From positions 124,001-188,000 of the forward strand of contig CAVQUV010000005.1 of the NCBI GenBank assembly GCA_963716855.1: a stretch of 64,000 nt of DNA, in the 5' to 3' direction. Positions 44,989 through 52,797 of this stretch are shown piece by piece. The notes under the pieces were generated by a model. The model made no database searches. It saw only the letters and a list, made by a program, of their open reading frames with translations, and was not told where the DNA came from. The translations under genes were made by a program, and so were the position numbers. The stretch is from JAGVSZ01 sp963716855 (GTDB lineage Bacteria > Pseudomonadota > Gammaproteobacteria > Burkholderiales > SG8-39). Within the stretch, counting starts at the first letter, position 1. The number at the start of each line of letters is the position of its first letter.

Positions 44989-45011
44989 GACTGTTCCAAA
45001 AGCGAACAGTC
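44989..45011. promoter_or_regulatory. GACTGTTC-N7-GAACAGTC operator/enhancer dyad
   Basis: A perfect eight-base inverted repeat with a seven-base centre (CAAAAGC), in the 287-base gap between divergent xoxF and the pterin dehydratase gene. TGTTC/GAACA dyads are typical upstream activator sites of AcoR-like enhancer-binding proteins, and one such regulator is encoded at 48769. It could serve both directions. Confidence 0.6.
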
Positions 45012-45069
45012 GCGCGCGGGATTGTGTCAAAAGTGGGAGTCGCTCGAGCGTGCGCCCGGCTCCGGGGGG

Positions 45070-45081
45070 AGTGCTAGACTG
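45070..45081 (+). promoter_or_regulatory. AGTGCTAGACTG promoter-like element
   Basis: Same 12-mer as at 39251, here 27 bases before the pterin dehydratase start, with TAGACT as the possible -10 box. The upstream region is too GC-rich to show a clear -35 box. Confidence 0.35.
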
Positions 45082-45107
45082 ATCCGAGGCATACAGGAGC
45101 GGGAATC

Positions 45108-45488
45108 ATGGAGCGCGCGAAGGACAGGACCTACTCCGAGCCCGAGATCAAGGAGCGCCTCCAGAGCGAGCTGCCCCACTGGTACTTCGAGGAGGGCTGG
45201 ATCCGCCGCAAGTACCGCACCGAAGGGTGGAAAGGCACGCTGATGGTGGTGAACACGGTCGGCCATCTCGCCGAGGCGGCGTGGCATCACCCCGACCTCA
45301 CCGTGTCGTACGCGTTCGTCATCGTGAAGCTGCAGAGCCACGACGCCAAGGGCATCACGGACCGCGACTTCGAGCTCGCGAAGAAGATCGAGACGGTCGT
45401 CCAGTGGCAGCCGGCCAAGGATGGCGGTGCGCTCACCGGCACACCGAACGACGATCAGCGGTTCCGCTACATCAAGTACGACGCTTGA
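45108..45488 (+). CDS. phhB: Pterin-4a-carbinolamine dehydratase family protein
   Basis: A 126-residue protein with the PCD fold: WYFEEGWIRRKYRTEGWKG, then VGHLAEAAWHHPDLTVSYAFVIVKLQSHDAKGITDRDFELAKKIE. The HHP motif and the later His in SHD are the active-site signature. The classical reaction recycles tetrahydrobiopterin after aromatic hydroxylation, but no hydroxylase is present here. Its place beside xoxF, in a methanopterin user, suggests a role with H4MPT. It overlaps the next gene. Confidence 0.87.
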   Translation: MERAKDRTYSEPEIKERLQSELPHWYFEEGWIRRKYRTEGWKGTLMVVNTVGHLAEAAWHHPDLTVSYAFVIVKLQSHDAKGITDRDFELAKKIETVVQWQPAKDGGALTGTPNDDQRFRYIKYDA

Positions 45489-46408
45489 GGGCCTTCGGCG
45501 CGCGCTTTTGCTGCGCCGCCATAGTCGCCAGCGGCACAGCGGCTGCTGGCGACGCGCTACCAGTAACGGAAATCGCTGCCGGCATCCTCGTGCATGTCGG
45601 CGCGCAGGCCGAAGCGTCGCCCTCGAACCAGGGTGCGATCGCAAACATCGGCTTCATCGTCGGCAGCCGCTGCGTGGCGGTAATCGACACCGGCGGCAGC
45701 CCGGAGGTCGGGCGCTCGCTGCGGGCAGCCATCCGCAAGGTCACCCCCCTTCCGGTCTGCTACGTCGTGAATACCCACGTTCATCCCGACCACATCCTCG
45801 GCAACGCCGCGTTCGCAGCGGATCGCCCGGAGTTCGTGGGGCATGCGAAGCTCGCCGCGGCCATGGCTGCCCGCGGCCGGGTCTATCTCGCCGCAGCGAA
45901 GCGCACCCTCGGCCCGGATGCGGCCGACGCCGAGATCATCCCGCCGACGCGCGCCGTGACAGGGAGCGCGACCCTCGACCTCGGTGACCGGGCGCTCGAG
46001 CTTCGCGCGTGGCCGACGGCACATACCGACCACGATCTGACGGTATTCGACGAGCGGACTGGAACGCTGTGGTTATCGGATCTGCTGTTCATCGAGCGCA
46101 TTCCCGTGGTCGACGGGAGCTTGCGGGGGTGGCTGCAGGTGCTCGCCGACCTGAAGCGCTTCACCGCCAGGCGCGTGGTGCCGGGCCACGGCAACGTCAC
46201 CAGCGACTGGCCCGGCGCGACTGCCGCGCAGGAAAGCTATCTACACGCGCTGCTGAGCGAGACCCGGGCAGCGCTGCGCGCCCGGAAGACGCTCCAGGAG
46301 GCGGTCGAGACCATCGGCGGAAGCGGGCGCGACAAGTGGCTGCTGTTCGACGCCTTCCACCGACGCAACGTCACCGCGGCCTTTGCCGAACTCGAATGGG
46401 AAGAGTAA
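45485..46408 (+). CDS. Exported metallo-beta-lactamase-fold hydrolase of the quinoprotein relay system
   Basis: A 307-residue protein. A TTG start overlapping the dehydratase stop (TTGA) gives a signal peptide ending TAAAG. The fold has all metal motifs: NTHVHPDHILGN, a GHAKL His, AHTDHDLTV, LSDLLFIERIP and VVPGHG. It matches the family annotated as quinoprotein relay system zinc metallohydrolase 2, related to SoxH, found with PQQ alcohol dehydrogenases and SoxYZ-like carriers. It would hydrolyse a thioester or similar adduct on the carrier protein; this is not proven for the family. Confidence 0.85.
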   Translation: MRAFGARFCCAAIVASGTAAAGDALPVTEIAAGILVHVGAQAEASPSNQGAIANIGFIVGSRCVAVIDTGGSPEVGRSLRAAIRKVTPLPVCYVVNTHVHPDHILGNAAFAADRPEFVGHAKLAAAMAARGRVYLAAAKRTLGPDAADAEIIPPTRAVTGSATLDLGDRALELRAWPTAHTDHDLTVFDERTGTLWLSDLLFIERIPVVDGSLRGWLQVLADLKRFTARRVVPGHGNVTSDWPGATAAQESYLHALLSETRAALRARKTLQEAVETIGGSGRDKWLLFDAFHRRNVTAAFAELEWEE

Positions 46409-46448
46409 TGTTGCCCTGACCTTCGGCCAGGGCTCTTGGAGACTCCCG

Positions 46449-47279
46449 TTGTATAGCCCCAGACGCTTTCTGCTCCGCGCCGCGCTCGCCGGCCTCGCGT
46501 TGATCCTCGCCGCCGGGGCCCGGGCAAACGACGTGCCCGACCCCGAAACGGCGATCTGGAAGAAGCTCCAGCGCTCGCTGTTCGAGAATCGGCCGGTGGC
46601 GAGCGACGCGCGCGGCATCATCGAGCTCGTCACGCCCGTCCGCGCCGAGGACGCGGCCGTCGTGCCGGTCGCCATCCGCACCAAGCTCACCCAGCGGCCA
46701 GAGCGCTATGTCCGCCGCATCTACCTGATCGTGGACAAGAACCCCTCGCCGCTCGCGGCGATGTTCGAGCTCACGCCGGAAAGCGGACGCGCCGATCTCG
46801 AGACCCGCATCCGCATCGAGGAATACACCCACGTGCGCGCCGTGGCCGAGCTCTCCGACGGCACGCTCTTCGCGGACGCCCGCTTCGTCAAGGCGTCGGG
46901 CGGCTGCTCGGCCCCCGCCGGCAAGGATCCTGCCGCCGCCGCCGCGCGCGTCGGTCGCATGCGCCTCGCCGTCGACGGCAACGTGAGCGACAACCAGCCG
47001 GCCCTCGCGCAGCTGATGATCAGCCACCCGAACGACTCGGGCCTGGTGATGGACCAGCTGACGCGCCACTACACCCCGGCGTACTTCGTGCGCTTGATCA
47101 AGGTGACCTACGCCGGCAAGCCGATCCTCACCGCCGAGGTCGATTTCTCGATCAGCGAGAACCCGAACTTCCGCTTCTATTTCGTGCCCGTCGGCGACGG
47201 CGAGCTGAAGGCGGAGGCGGTCGACACCAAGGAGCTCAGGTTCGAGGCGAGGCTCGCCGTCCGGCGCGGTCCGGGTTGA
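46449..47279 (+). CDS. Quinoprotein-associated SoxYZ-like carrier
   Basis: A 276-residue protein from a TTG start behind TTGGAG. A twin-arginine-like signal (SPRRFLLRAALAGLALILAA) precedes a SoxY-like domain ending at KASGGCSAPAG (Cys153, equivalent to the SoxY carrier cysteine) and a SoxZ-like domain (HPNDSGLVMDQLTRHYTPAYFVRLIKVTYAGKPIL). In sulfur oxidation the SoxY cysteine carries the substrate. The fused version occurs next to PQQ dehydrogenases. It likely carries a covalent intermediate in the periplasm for the neighbouring metallohydrolase. Confidence 0.87.
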   Translation: MYSPRRFLLRAALAGLALILAAGARANDVPDPETAIWKKLQRSLFENRPVASDARGIIELVTPVRAEDAAVVPVAIRTKLTQRPERYVRRIYLIVDKNPSPLAAMFELTPESGRADLETRIRIEEYTHVRAVAELSDGTLFADARFVKASGGCSAPAGKDPAAAAARVGRMRLAVDGNVSDNQPALAQLMISHPNDSGLVMDQLTRHYTPAYFVRLIKVTYAGKPILTAEVDFSISENPNFRFYFVPVGDGELKAEAVDTKELRFEARLAVRRGPG

Positions 47280-47645
47280 TCAACGCGGCACGTCGCAACG
47301 CTTCATCGCCTCGCCCTGGATCTTGACGTAGCGCTGCGCCATTTCGCGCGTCTTCGGCGGATCGCGGAAAACGCCGCCCCGCTCGCCGCCGAGGCTCTGA
47401 AAGCGCGCCGCGGTGGCCGCCTCGACGAAATCGTCGTAGGCGAGCTTCTCGGCGATATCGTCGATCACGCACGAGCACTTGTAGAGGAACTCCTGCTTGG
47501 CACCGTTCTTCTGCATGCACTCGAGGACGAACTCGACGCGATCCACGGTGGGGTAGACCTTGGCGCCTTTACCCTGCGCAGCTACAGTGCCGGCGGGAAC
47601 GATGGCCAACGCGATCACGAGCGCAATCCAGGCGGGCGACGACAT
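47280..47645 (-). CDS. Small exported cysteine-containing protein of the xox region
   Basis: A 121-residue protein from the ATG at 47645 behind GAAGGAGGAG. The signal peptide ends VAAQ. The mature part is helical with four cysteines (LECMQKNG, YKCSCVIDD, KRCDV), a spacing that suggests one or two disulfides. It is encoded on the strand opposite its neighbours, inserted between the carrier and the second metallohydrolase. I recognise no family name. It may be a periplasmic partner of the quinoprotein relay. Confidence 0.75.
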   Translation of the reverse strand: MSSPAWIALVIALAIVPAGTVAAQGKGAKVYPTVDRVEFVLECMQKNGAKQEFLYKCSCVIDDIAEKLAYDDFVEAATAARFQSLGGERGGVFRDPPKTREMAQRYVKIQGEAMKRCDVPR

Positions 47646-47682
47646 AGCTCCTCCTTCGTGTTGCAGTCGGTCCGAGCCGCAG

Positions 47683-48627
47683 TTGATCCTAGCACGCGGG
47701 TCAGCGCACATACTCCTCGCGGCGCTCGCCACCTGGGCGGCCGGATGCTTCGCGGCGCCGTTCCCGGAGCCCGTCGCGCTCGGCCAGGGCGTCTACGTGT
47801 TCTATGGCGCGCGCGAGGAGCCGAGCCGCGCGAACCGCGGTCACGTATCCAATCAGGGCTTCATCGTGGCCGCCGCGGGGGTGGTCGTCATCGACAGCGG
47901 TTCGACCGCTGCTTTCGCCGAGCACATGATCGGCGCGATTCGCGCGCGGACCGCGAAGCCGCTCACGCTCGTCGTCCTCACGCGCCCGGTCGACGACGCA
48001 ATCTTCGGCGCGACGGTCTTCCAGCAGCACGGCGCGCAGGTCGTGGCGCACGAGGCCGCGGCGCAGCTCATCGCCGAGCGCTGCACGCTCTGCCTGCGGA
48101 ACCTCGCGAACGAGCTGGGCGACGACCTCACCGCCGGGACACGCGTGCCCCGCCCCGACCGGCTGTTCAAGGGCTCCCAACCGCTCGTCGCCGCGGGCCG
48201 CCGCCTGGAACTCCTCGACTACAGCGGCGCCGCGGCGCCGGGAAGCATCGCCGTATGGGACCCCGAATCGGAGGTCCTCTTCGCCGGCGGGTTGACGAGC
48301 TTCGGGCGCATCCCCGAAACGCGGGATGGTGTCCTGGCGGATTGGATCCGGGCGCTCCGCGACCTCGCGCAGGTCCCGGCCCGGGGAATCGTCCCAGCCT
48401 ACGGGCCGGCCGGGAACCGCTCGAGCCTGGAAGCCCTCGCGGCGTACCTGGCCGCACTCGACGCCCGTACCGCGCAGGCCTACGCCGCCCGGGTCAGCCT
48501 GCTCGAGGCGCCGCGGACGGTGGCGATCTCCGAGTACCGGGACTGGGCGCTCTACGAGTCGGTGCATCCGCGTAACGTTCACCACGCCTATGTCGCTCGC
48601 GAGCGACACGAGTTGGCCAAGCCTTAG
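47683..48627 (+). CDS. Degenerate metallo-beta-lactamase-fold protein of the quinoprotein relay system
   Basis: A 314-residue protein; a TTG at 47683 gives a signal peptide ending CFAA. It follows the metallohydrolase pattern (GVYVFYGAREE, GHVSNQGFIVA, VVVIDSG), but the metal motif reads LTRPVDDAIFG in place of THxHxDH, the later positions read LFAGGLTS and PAYGPAG, and a CTLC pair is added. It fits the family annotated as quinoprotein relay system zinc metallohydrolase 1. Loss of every usual zinc ligand argues for a binding or redox role. The start is uncertain. Confidence 0.78.
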   Translation: MILARGSAHILLAALATWAAGCFAAPFPEPVALGQGVYVFYGAREEPSRANRGHVSNQGFIVAAAGVVVIDSGSTAAFAEHMIGAIRARTAKPLTLVVLTRPVDDAIFGATVFQQHGAQVVAHEAAAQLIAERCTLCLRNLANELGDDLTAGTRVPRPDRLFKGSQPLVAAGRRLELLDYSGAAAPGSIAVWDPESEVLFAGGLTSFGRIPETRDGVLADWIRALRDLAQVPARGIVPAYGPAGNRSSLEALAAYLAALDARTAQAYAARVSLLEAPRTVAISEYRDWALYESVHPRNVHHAYVARERHELAKP

Positions 48628-48673
48628 CGTGGGCCGGCCCCCAATCCCACGCACGGCCATGCCCCGTCCGCGC

Positions 48674-48701
48674 TTGGCGGCATCGCCGCGTGACATATAA
48701 T
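48674..48701 (+). promoter_or_regulatory. Sigma-70-type promoter of the AcoR-like regulator gene
   Basis: TTGGCG (48674), 16 bases, TATAAT (48696), ending 67 bases before the regulator ATG. It is the best -10 box in this GC-rich window. Confidence 0.6.
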
Positions 48702-48768
48702 CGCCACCGCAGCGCGAGCCGCAACGACAACAAACCACAGCGCAGCGCCTGCTACGAAGGAGGAGATC

Positions 48769-50724
48769 ATGCTTCAGCCGACCGGCACGCATGCTCGATT
48801 CATCCACTCCGTCATCCGGGGCACCGCGCGCGAAGACGGATCGAAGGCACCGGAGCACGTGAAGCGCTCCTGGCTGCGCTGCCTCAACGAGTACGGGCTG
48901 GATCCGCAGTCGAATGCCGAGGCTGTCGTCGTCTCGCGCGAGGCGTTCCTGCTTTGCAAGGAGCAGAACGCCGAGCTGGTGTCGTTCGCCGACACCGAGA
49001 TGGCGCACCTCTATCAGCAGCTCGCCGGCTCCGGCCACTCGATCATCCTCACCGACCGCGAAGGCGTCCTGCTCTCCTATTACGGCGATCCGAGCTTCAA
49101 GCGGGCGGCCTCGCGCGCCGGTCTCGTGCTCGGGGCGGTGTGGAGCGAGCGTCACGGCGGCACCAACGGCATGGGGACGTGCCTGTTCGAGCGCGCGCCG
49201 GTCATCATCCACCGCGACCAGCACTTCCTGACGCGTAACACCGGCCTCACCTGCTGTGCTGCACCGGTCTTCGATCACCGCGGCGAGCTCGTCGCCGTGC
49301 TCGACGCCTCGGGCGAGTCGGACCGGGCGCAGCAGCACACGCTGGTGCTGGTGAACATGTCGGCGCAGATGATCGAGAACCGCCTGTTCCTGCATCAGTT
49401 CCGCGACGCGTTCGTGGTCCGGTTCCACAGCCGCCCGGAGCTCGTCGGGACGTGGAGCGAAGGCATCATCGCGCTCGGCCTCGACGGCGCGATCGTCGCA
49501 TTGGATCGCGACGCGATGTTCCAGCTCGGCTGCAAGAGCGCCGCCGAGCTCGTCGGCGCACCGCTCGAGCGCGTGTTCAACATCTCGCTGCCGGCGCTGG
49601 TCGCCCGCAGCCACCGGAAGTCGTTCCACCCGCTGCCGATATACGAAGCGCGCCATGGCGGCCGTTTCTTCGCCGTCGCGCAGGAACCCGAGTCCAGACA
49701 GTGGGGAACGAGCGCAACCCGGACTGTGGTGCGTGCCGAGCACTCGACCGCGAGCCGCAGCGCGCTCGACGAGCTGAATCTCGGCGACGCGGCGATGGCG
49801 CGCAACATCCAGGCAGCGAAGCGCTTGGCGTCGCGCGACGTGCCGATTCTCCTGCTCGGGGAGACCGGGACGGGCAAGGAGCTCTTCGCGCGCGCGTTGC
49901 ACGCCGCGAGCGAGCGCGCCGAGAAGTCGTTCGTGGCGGTCAACTGCGCCGCGATCCCCGAGGCGCTCGTCGCAGCCGAACTCTTCGGCTACCGGCCCGC
50001 CCCGACCGCCGGTGCGCCGCGCGAGGGCCATCGGGGCAAGATCGCGCAGGCACATGGCGGGACGCTGTTCCTGGACGACGTCGGCGCGTTGCCCCTGCCG
50101 ATACAGACCCAGCTGCTCCACGTGCTGGAGGAGCGCGAGATGATCGCGCTCGACACCGAGACGCCGGCCAAGGTCGACATCCGCCTCGTGAGCGCGGCGC
50201 ACTCCGGGATCGAGGAGAGCGTCCGGCGCGGCGCGTTCCGCGAGGACCTCTTCTACCGGCTCCAGGGTCTCGTGCTGACCCTGCCGCGGCTCCGCGACCG
50301 GACGGACCGGCGCGAGCTCATCCTGCATGTCTTCGCGCAGGAGGCGGCCGCGACGCCCTCGGTGTCGCTGAGCGAAGGGGTGATCCATGCGCTGTGCGCC
50401 TATCAGTGGCCGGGGAACATCCGGCAGCTGCGCAACGTCCTGCGCGCCATGATCGCCCTCCGCGCGGCCGACCGGCTCGAGCTGCGCGACGTGCCATCCG
50501 ACTACGGTCTCGGCCCCGTAGCGGCCGATCCGGCGCCGCTGCCGGAGACGGCCTCGCTCAACGCGCTCGGGAAGGCCGAGCGCGACGCCCTGCTCCACGA
50601 GCTCGAGCTCGAGCGCGGGAACATCAGCCACGTCGCGCGCAAGCTCGGCGTCAGCCGCAACACCCTCTATCGGAAGATGCAGCGGCTGCAGATCAGCTGG
50701 CCGATCACGAAGCCCCTGCATTGA
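48769..50724 (+). CDS. AcoR-like enhancer-binding transcriptional regulator with altered GAFTGA loop
   Basis: A 651-residue protein behind GAAGGAGGAG. Domains: N-terminal GAF (about 60-200), PAS-like (about 220-290), AAA+ (about 330-560) with Walker A GETGTGKE (about 364) and Walker B TLFLDD (about 431), and a Fis-type helix-turn-helix (ISHVARKLGVSRNTLYRKM). The sigma-54 contact loop, normally LFGYxxGAFTGA, reads LFGYRPAPTAGA, so only the final GA remains. It heads the plus-strand H4MPT genes and lies near xoxF, so it is a good candidate for their regulator. Such variants may act without sigma-54. Confidence 0.87.
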   Translation: MLQPTGTHARFIHSVIRGTAREDGSKAPEHVKRSWLRCLNEYGLDPQSNAEAVVVSREAFLLCKEQNAELVSFADTEMAHLYQQLAGSGHSIILTDREGVLLSYYGDPSFKRAASRAGLVLGAVWSERHGGTNGMGTCLFERAPVIIHRDQHFLTRNTGLTCCAAPVFDHRGELVAVLDASGESDRAQQHTLVLVNMSAQMIENRLFLHQFRDAFVVRFHSRPELVGTWSEGIIALGLDGAIVALDRDAMFQLGCKSAAELVGAPLERVFNISLPALVARSHRKSFHPLPIYEARHGGRFFAVAQEPESRQWGTSATRTVVRAEHSTASRSALDELNLGDAAMARNIQAAKRLASRDVPILLLGETGTGKELFARALHAASERAEKSFVAVNCAAIPEALVAAELFGYRPAPTAGAPREGHRGKIAQAHGGTLFLDDVGALPLPIQTQLLHVLEEREMIALDTETPAKVDIRLVSAAHSGIEESVRRGAFREDLFYRLQGLVLTLPRLRDRTDRRELILHVFAQEAAATPSVSLSEGVIHALCAYQWPGNIRQLRNVLRAMIALRAADRLELRDVPSDYGLGPVAADPAPLPETASLNALGKAERDALLHELELERGNISHVARKLGVSRNTLYRKMQRLQISWPITKPLH

Positions 50725-50772
50725 ACCGGGCGCCTGGCCGCGGGCGCGGCCGGCGTCGGTTATCCTCGCGCC

Positions 50773-51360
50773 ATGAAGCACCCTGCCCGACCGCGCCTCG
50801 CCTGGGGTCTGACGGGATCCGGCCACTACCTGCGCGAGTGCCTCGACTTCGCGCGCACGCTGCCGGATGTCGACCTCTACCCCTCGAAGGCGGCGGCGGA
50901 AGTGCTGCACATGTACGGGTTCGGTATGAAGGAGCTGCGACAGCACTTCCGGGTGTTCAACGACAACACCGCGAGCGCCGCGCCGGTCGGGCTCTTCTAC
51001 CATCAGCACTATCACACCGTGGTCGTGGCGCCGGCGAGCTCGAACACGGTGGCGAAGTGCGTCGCCGGCATCTCCGACACGCTGGTCACGAACATCTTCG
51101 CGCAGGCCGGGAAGTGCCGGGTTCCGGCGATCGTCCTCGCCTGCGACACGACGCCGCAGCTCGAAACCGAAGCGCCGGGCGAATGGGTCACCGTGTACCC
51201 GCGGCCGATCGATCTCGAGAACACCGAGCGGCTCGGGCGCTTCCCGCTGGTGCAGGTCGTGGCGAGCTTCGAGGCCCTGCACGCAGCCCTCGTGCAGCGG
51301 CTGCGCGAGGTCGGCGCCCGTGCGCCCCAGCGGACACTCGTGTCGACCCCGCCGCGGTGA
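50773..51360 (+). CDS. dmrB: DmrB-like flavoprotein (dihydromethanopterin reductase)
   Basis: A 195-residue flavodoxin-like protein of the archaeoflavoprotein/DmrB type: WGLTGSGHYLRECLDF, YPSKAAAEVLHMYG, VVVAPASSNTVAKCVAGISDTLVTNIFAQA and LACDTTPQ. The bacterial member from Burkholderia xenovorans reduces dihydromethanopterin to H4MPT, the last step in cofactor synthesis, using FMN. It is the second gene after the regulator, and its stop overlaps the next start (GTGA). Confidence 0.82.
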   Translation: MKHPARPRLAWGLTGSGHYLRECLDFARTLPDVDLYPSKAAAEVLHMYGFGMKELRQHFRVFNDNTASAAPVGLFYHQHYHTVVVAPASSNTVAKCVAGISDTLVTNIFAQAGKCRVPAIVLACDTTPQLETEAPGEWVTVYPRPIDLENTERLGRFPLVQVVASFEALHAALVQRLREVGARAPQRTLVSTPPR

Positions 51361-52790
51361 GCCAGGCCAAGCCCGAGCACATCCTCTTCCTCACCGGGAA
51401 GCTGGCCGAGAAGAGCCTTGCGCGAGTGCTCGAGTCGATGGCGGACGCCGCCTTCACCTGGCGGGTGCACGAGCTCGGCCTGAGCGTAGCCGGCCTGATG
51501 ACGGCCGAGATGATCGCGCGGCGCCTGCCGGATGCGATGGGTGCCGATCGCATCCTGGTGCCGGGGCGCTGCCGCGGCGATCTCGACGCGGTGAGCCGAA
51601 GCCTCGGCGTGCCGGTCGTGCGCGGGCCCGAAGAGCTTGCGGATCTGCCGCAGTTCTTCGGCCGGCGGGCAGCGGCGCCCGATCTGTCGCGCTACGACAC
51701 GCTCGTCTTCGCCGAGATCGTGGATGCACCCAGGCTCACCGTTGCGGCGATCGAGGCGCGGGCCCGCGCGCTTGCCGCCGACGGCGCCGACGTCATCGAC
51801 CTCGGCTGCCTGCCGGCGACGCCATTTCCGCACCTGGAGGACGCGATCGCGCATCTCCGGTCGGCCGGCTTCAAGGTGAGCGCGGACTCGTTTGACACCG
51901 ACGAGCTGCTGCGCGCGGGTCGGGCCGGCGCCGACTACCTCCTGAGCCTGCGCGAAGACACGCTGTGGCTTGCCGACGAGGTCGGCTCGACGCCGGTCCT
52001 GATCCCGGGCGATGCGAAGGACCTCGCGTCGCTCGAGCGCGCCGTCGCCGCCCTCGAGCGACGCGGCCGAAGCTATCTTGCGGATGCGATCCTCGATCCG
52101 ATCCACTTCGGGTTCACCGACTCGATCGCGCGCTACCACGCCCTCCGACGCGCGTGTCCGGATGCGCCGATCATGATGGGCATCGGCAATGTGACCGAGC
52201 TCACGCATGCCGACACCATCGGCATGAACGCGCTCCTCTTCGGTATCGCTTCGGAGCTCGGCCTGGCCGCCGTGCTCGTGGTCCAGGTGAGCGAGCATGC
52301 GCGTTCGGTCGTGCGCGAGGCCGACGTCGCACGCCGCATCATGTACGCCGCGCGGAGCGAGAACGCGTTGCCGAAGGATTTTTCGGCCGCCCTCCTCGCG
52401 CTGCACGAGAAACGGCCCTTTCCCCATACGCCGGCGGACATCGCCGAGATCGCGGCGGCGGTGCGCGACCCCAGCTTCCGCGTGATGCTGTCCGACGATG
52501 GCGTGCACGTGTTCAATCGCGACCGCCACCACTGCGCCGCCGACCCGTTCGCGCTCTGGCCCCTGCTCGGGCTGGAGCACGACGCGGCGCACGCCTTCTA
52601 CCTGGGCGTGGAGCTCGCCCGCGCGCAGATCGCGTGGCAGCTCGGCAAGCGCTACGCCCAGGACAGCGAGCTCGGCTGGGGCGCGGCGGTGCCGGCAGTG
52701 CTCGACGACCTCTCGCGGCAGAGCGCCCCGGGCACCACACTCGCGCACCCCGGGCGCCGGGCGACCGATGGATCCGGGGCCGACGAATGA
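51357..52790 (+). CDS. Dihydropteroate-synthase-like protein of H4MPT biosynthesis (DUF6513)
   Basis: A 477-residue protein from a GTG overlapping the previous stop. The N-terminal 130 residues are a Rossmann-like domain (HILFLTGKLAEKSLARVLES). The rest is a TIM barrel related to dihydropteroate synthase (ADVIDLGCLPATPFPHL, FKVSADSFDTDELLRAG, ADAILDPIHFGFTDS, MMGIGNVTELTHADTIGMN). Homologues occur in methanogens and H4MPT-using bacteria. It probably joins the pterin to the ribofuranosylaminobenzene made by MptG; this is inferred from the fold and cluster. Confidence 0.85.
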   Translation: MSQAKPEHILFLTGKLAEKSLARVLESMADAAFTWRVHELGLSVAGLMTAEMIARRLPDAMGADRILVPGRCRGDLDAVSRSLGVPVVRGPEELADLPQFFGRRAAAPDLSRYDTLVFAEIVDAPRLTVAAIEARARALAADGADVIDLGCLPATPFPHLEDAIAHLRSAGFKVSADSFDTDELLRAGRAGADYLLSLREDTLWLADEVGSTPVLIPGDAKDLASLERAVAALERRGRSYLADAILDPIHFGFTDSIARYHALRRACPDAPIMMGIGNVTELTHADTIGMNALLFGIASELGLAAVLVVQVSEHARSVVREADVARRIMYAARSENALPKDFSAALLALHEKRPFPHTPADIAEIAAAVRDPSFRVMLSDDGVHVFNRDRHHCAADPFALWPLLGLEHDAAHAFYLGVELARAQIAWQLGKRYAQDSELGWGAAVPAVLDDLSRQSAPGTTLAHPGRRATDGSGADE

Positions 52791-52797
52791 ACTACGC

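Noticed and set aside
45227..45484. Extending the metallohydrolase upstream into the dehydratase gene
   Set aside because: The upstream part is an out-of-frame copy of the dehydratase coding sequence; the TTG at 45485 starts a proper signal peptide and overlaps the stop as TTGA.
47683..48627. Treating the degenerate metallohydrolase as frameshifted
   Set aside because: The frame is continuous and flanking motifs are intact, so the changed metal positions are substitutions, not a local shift.
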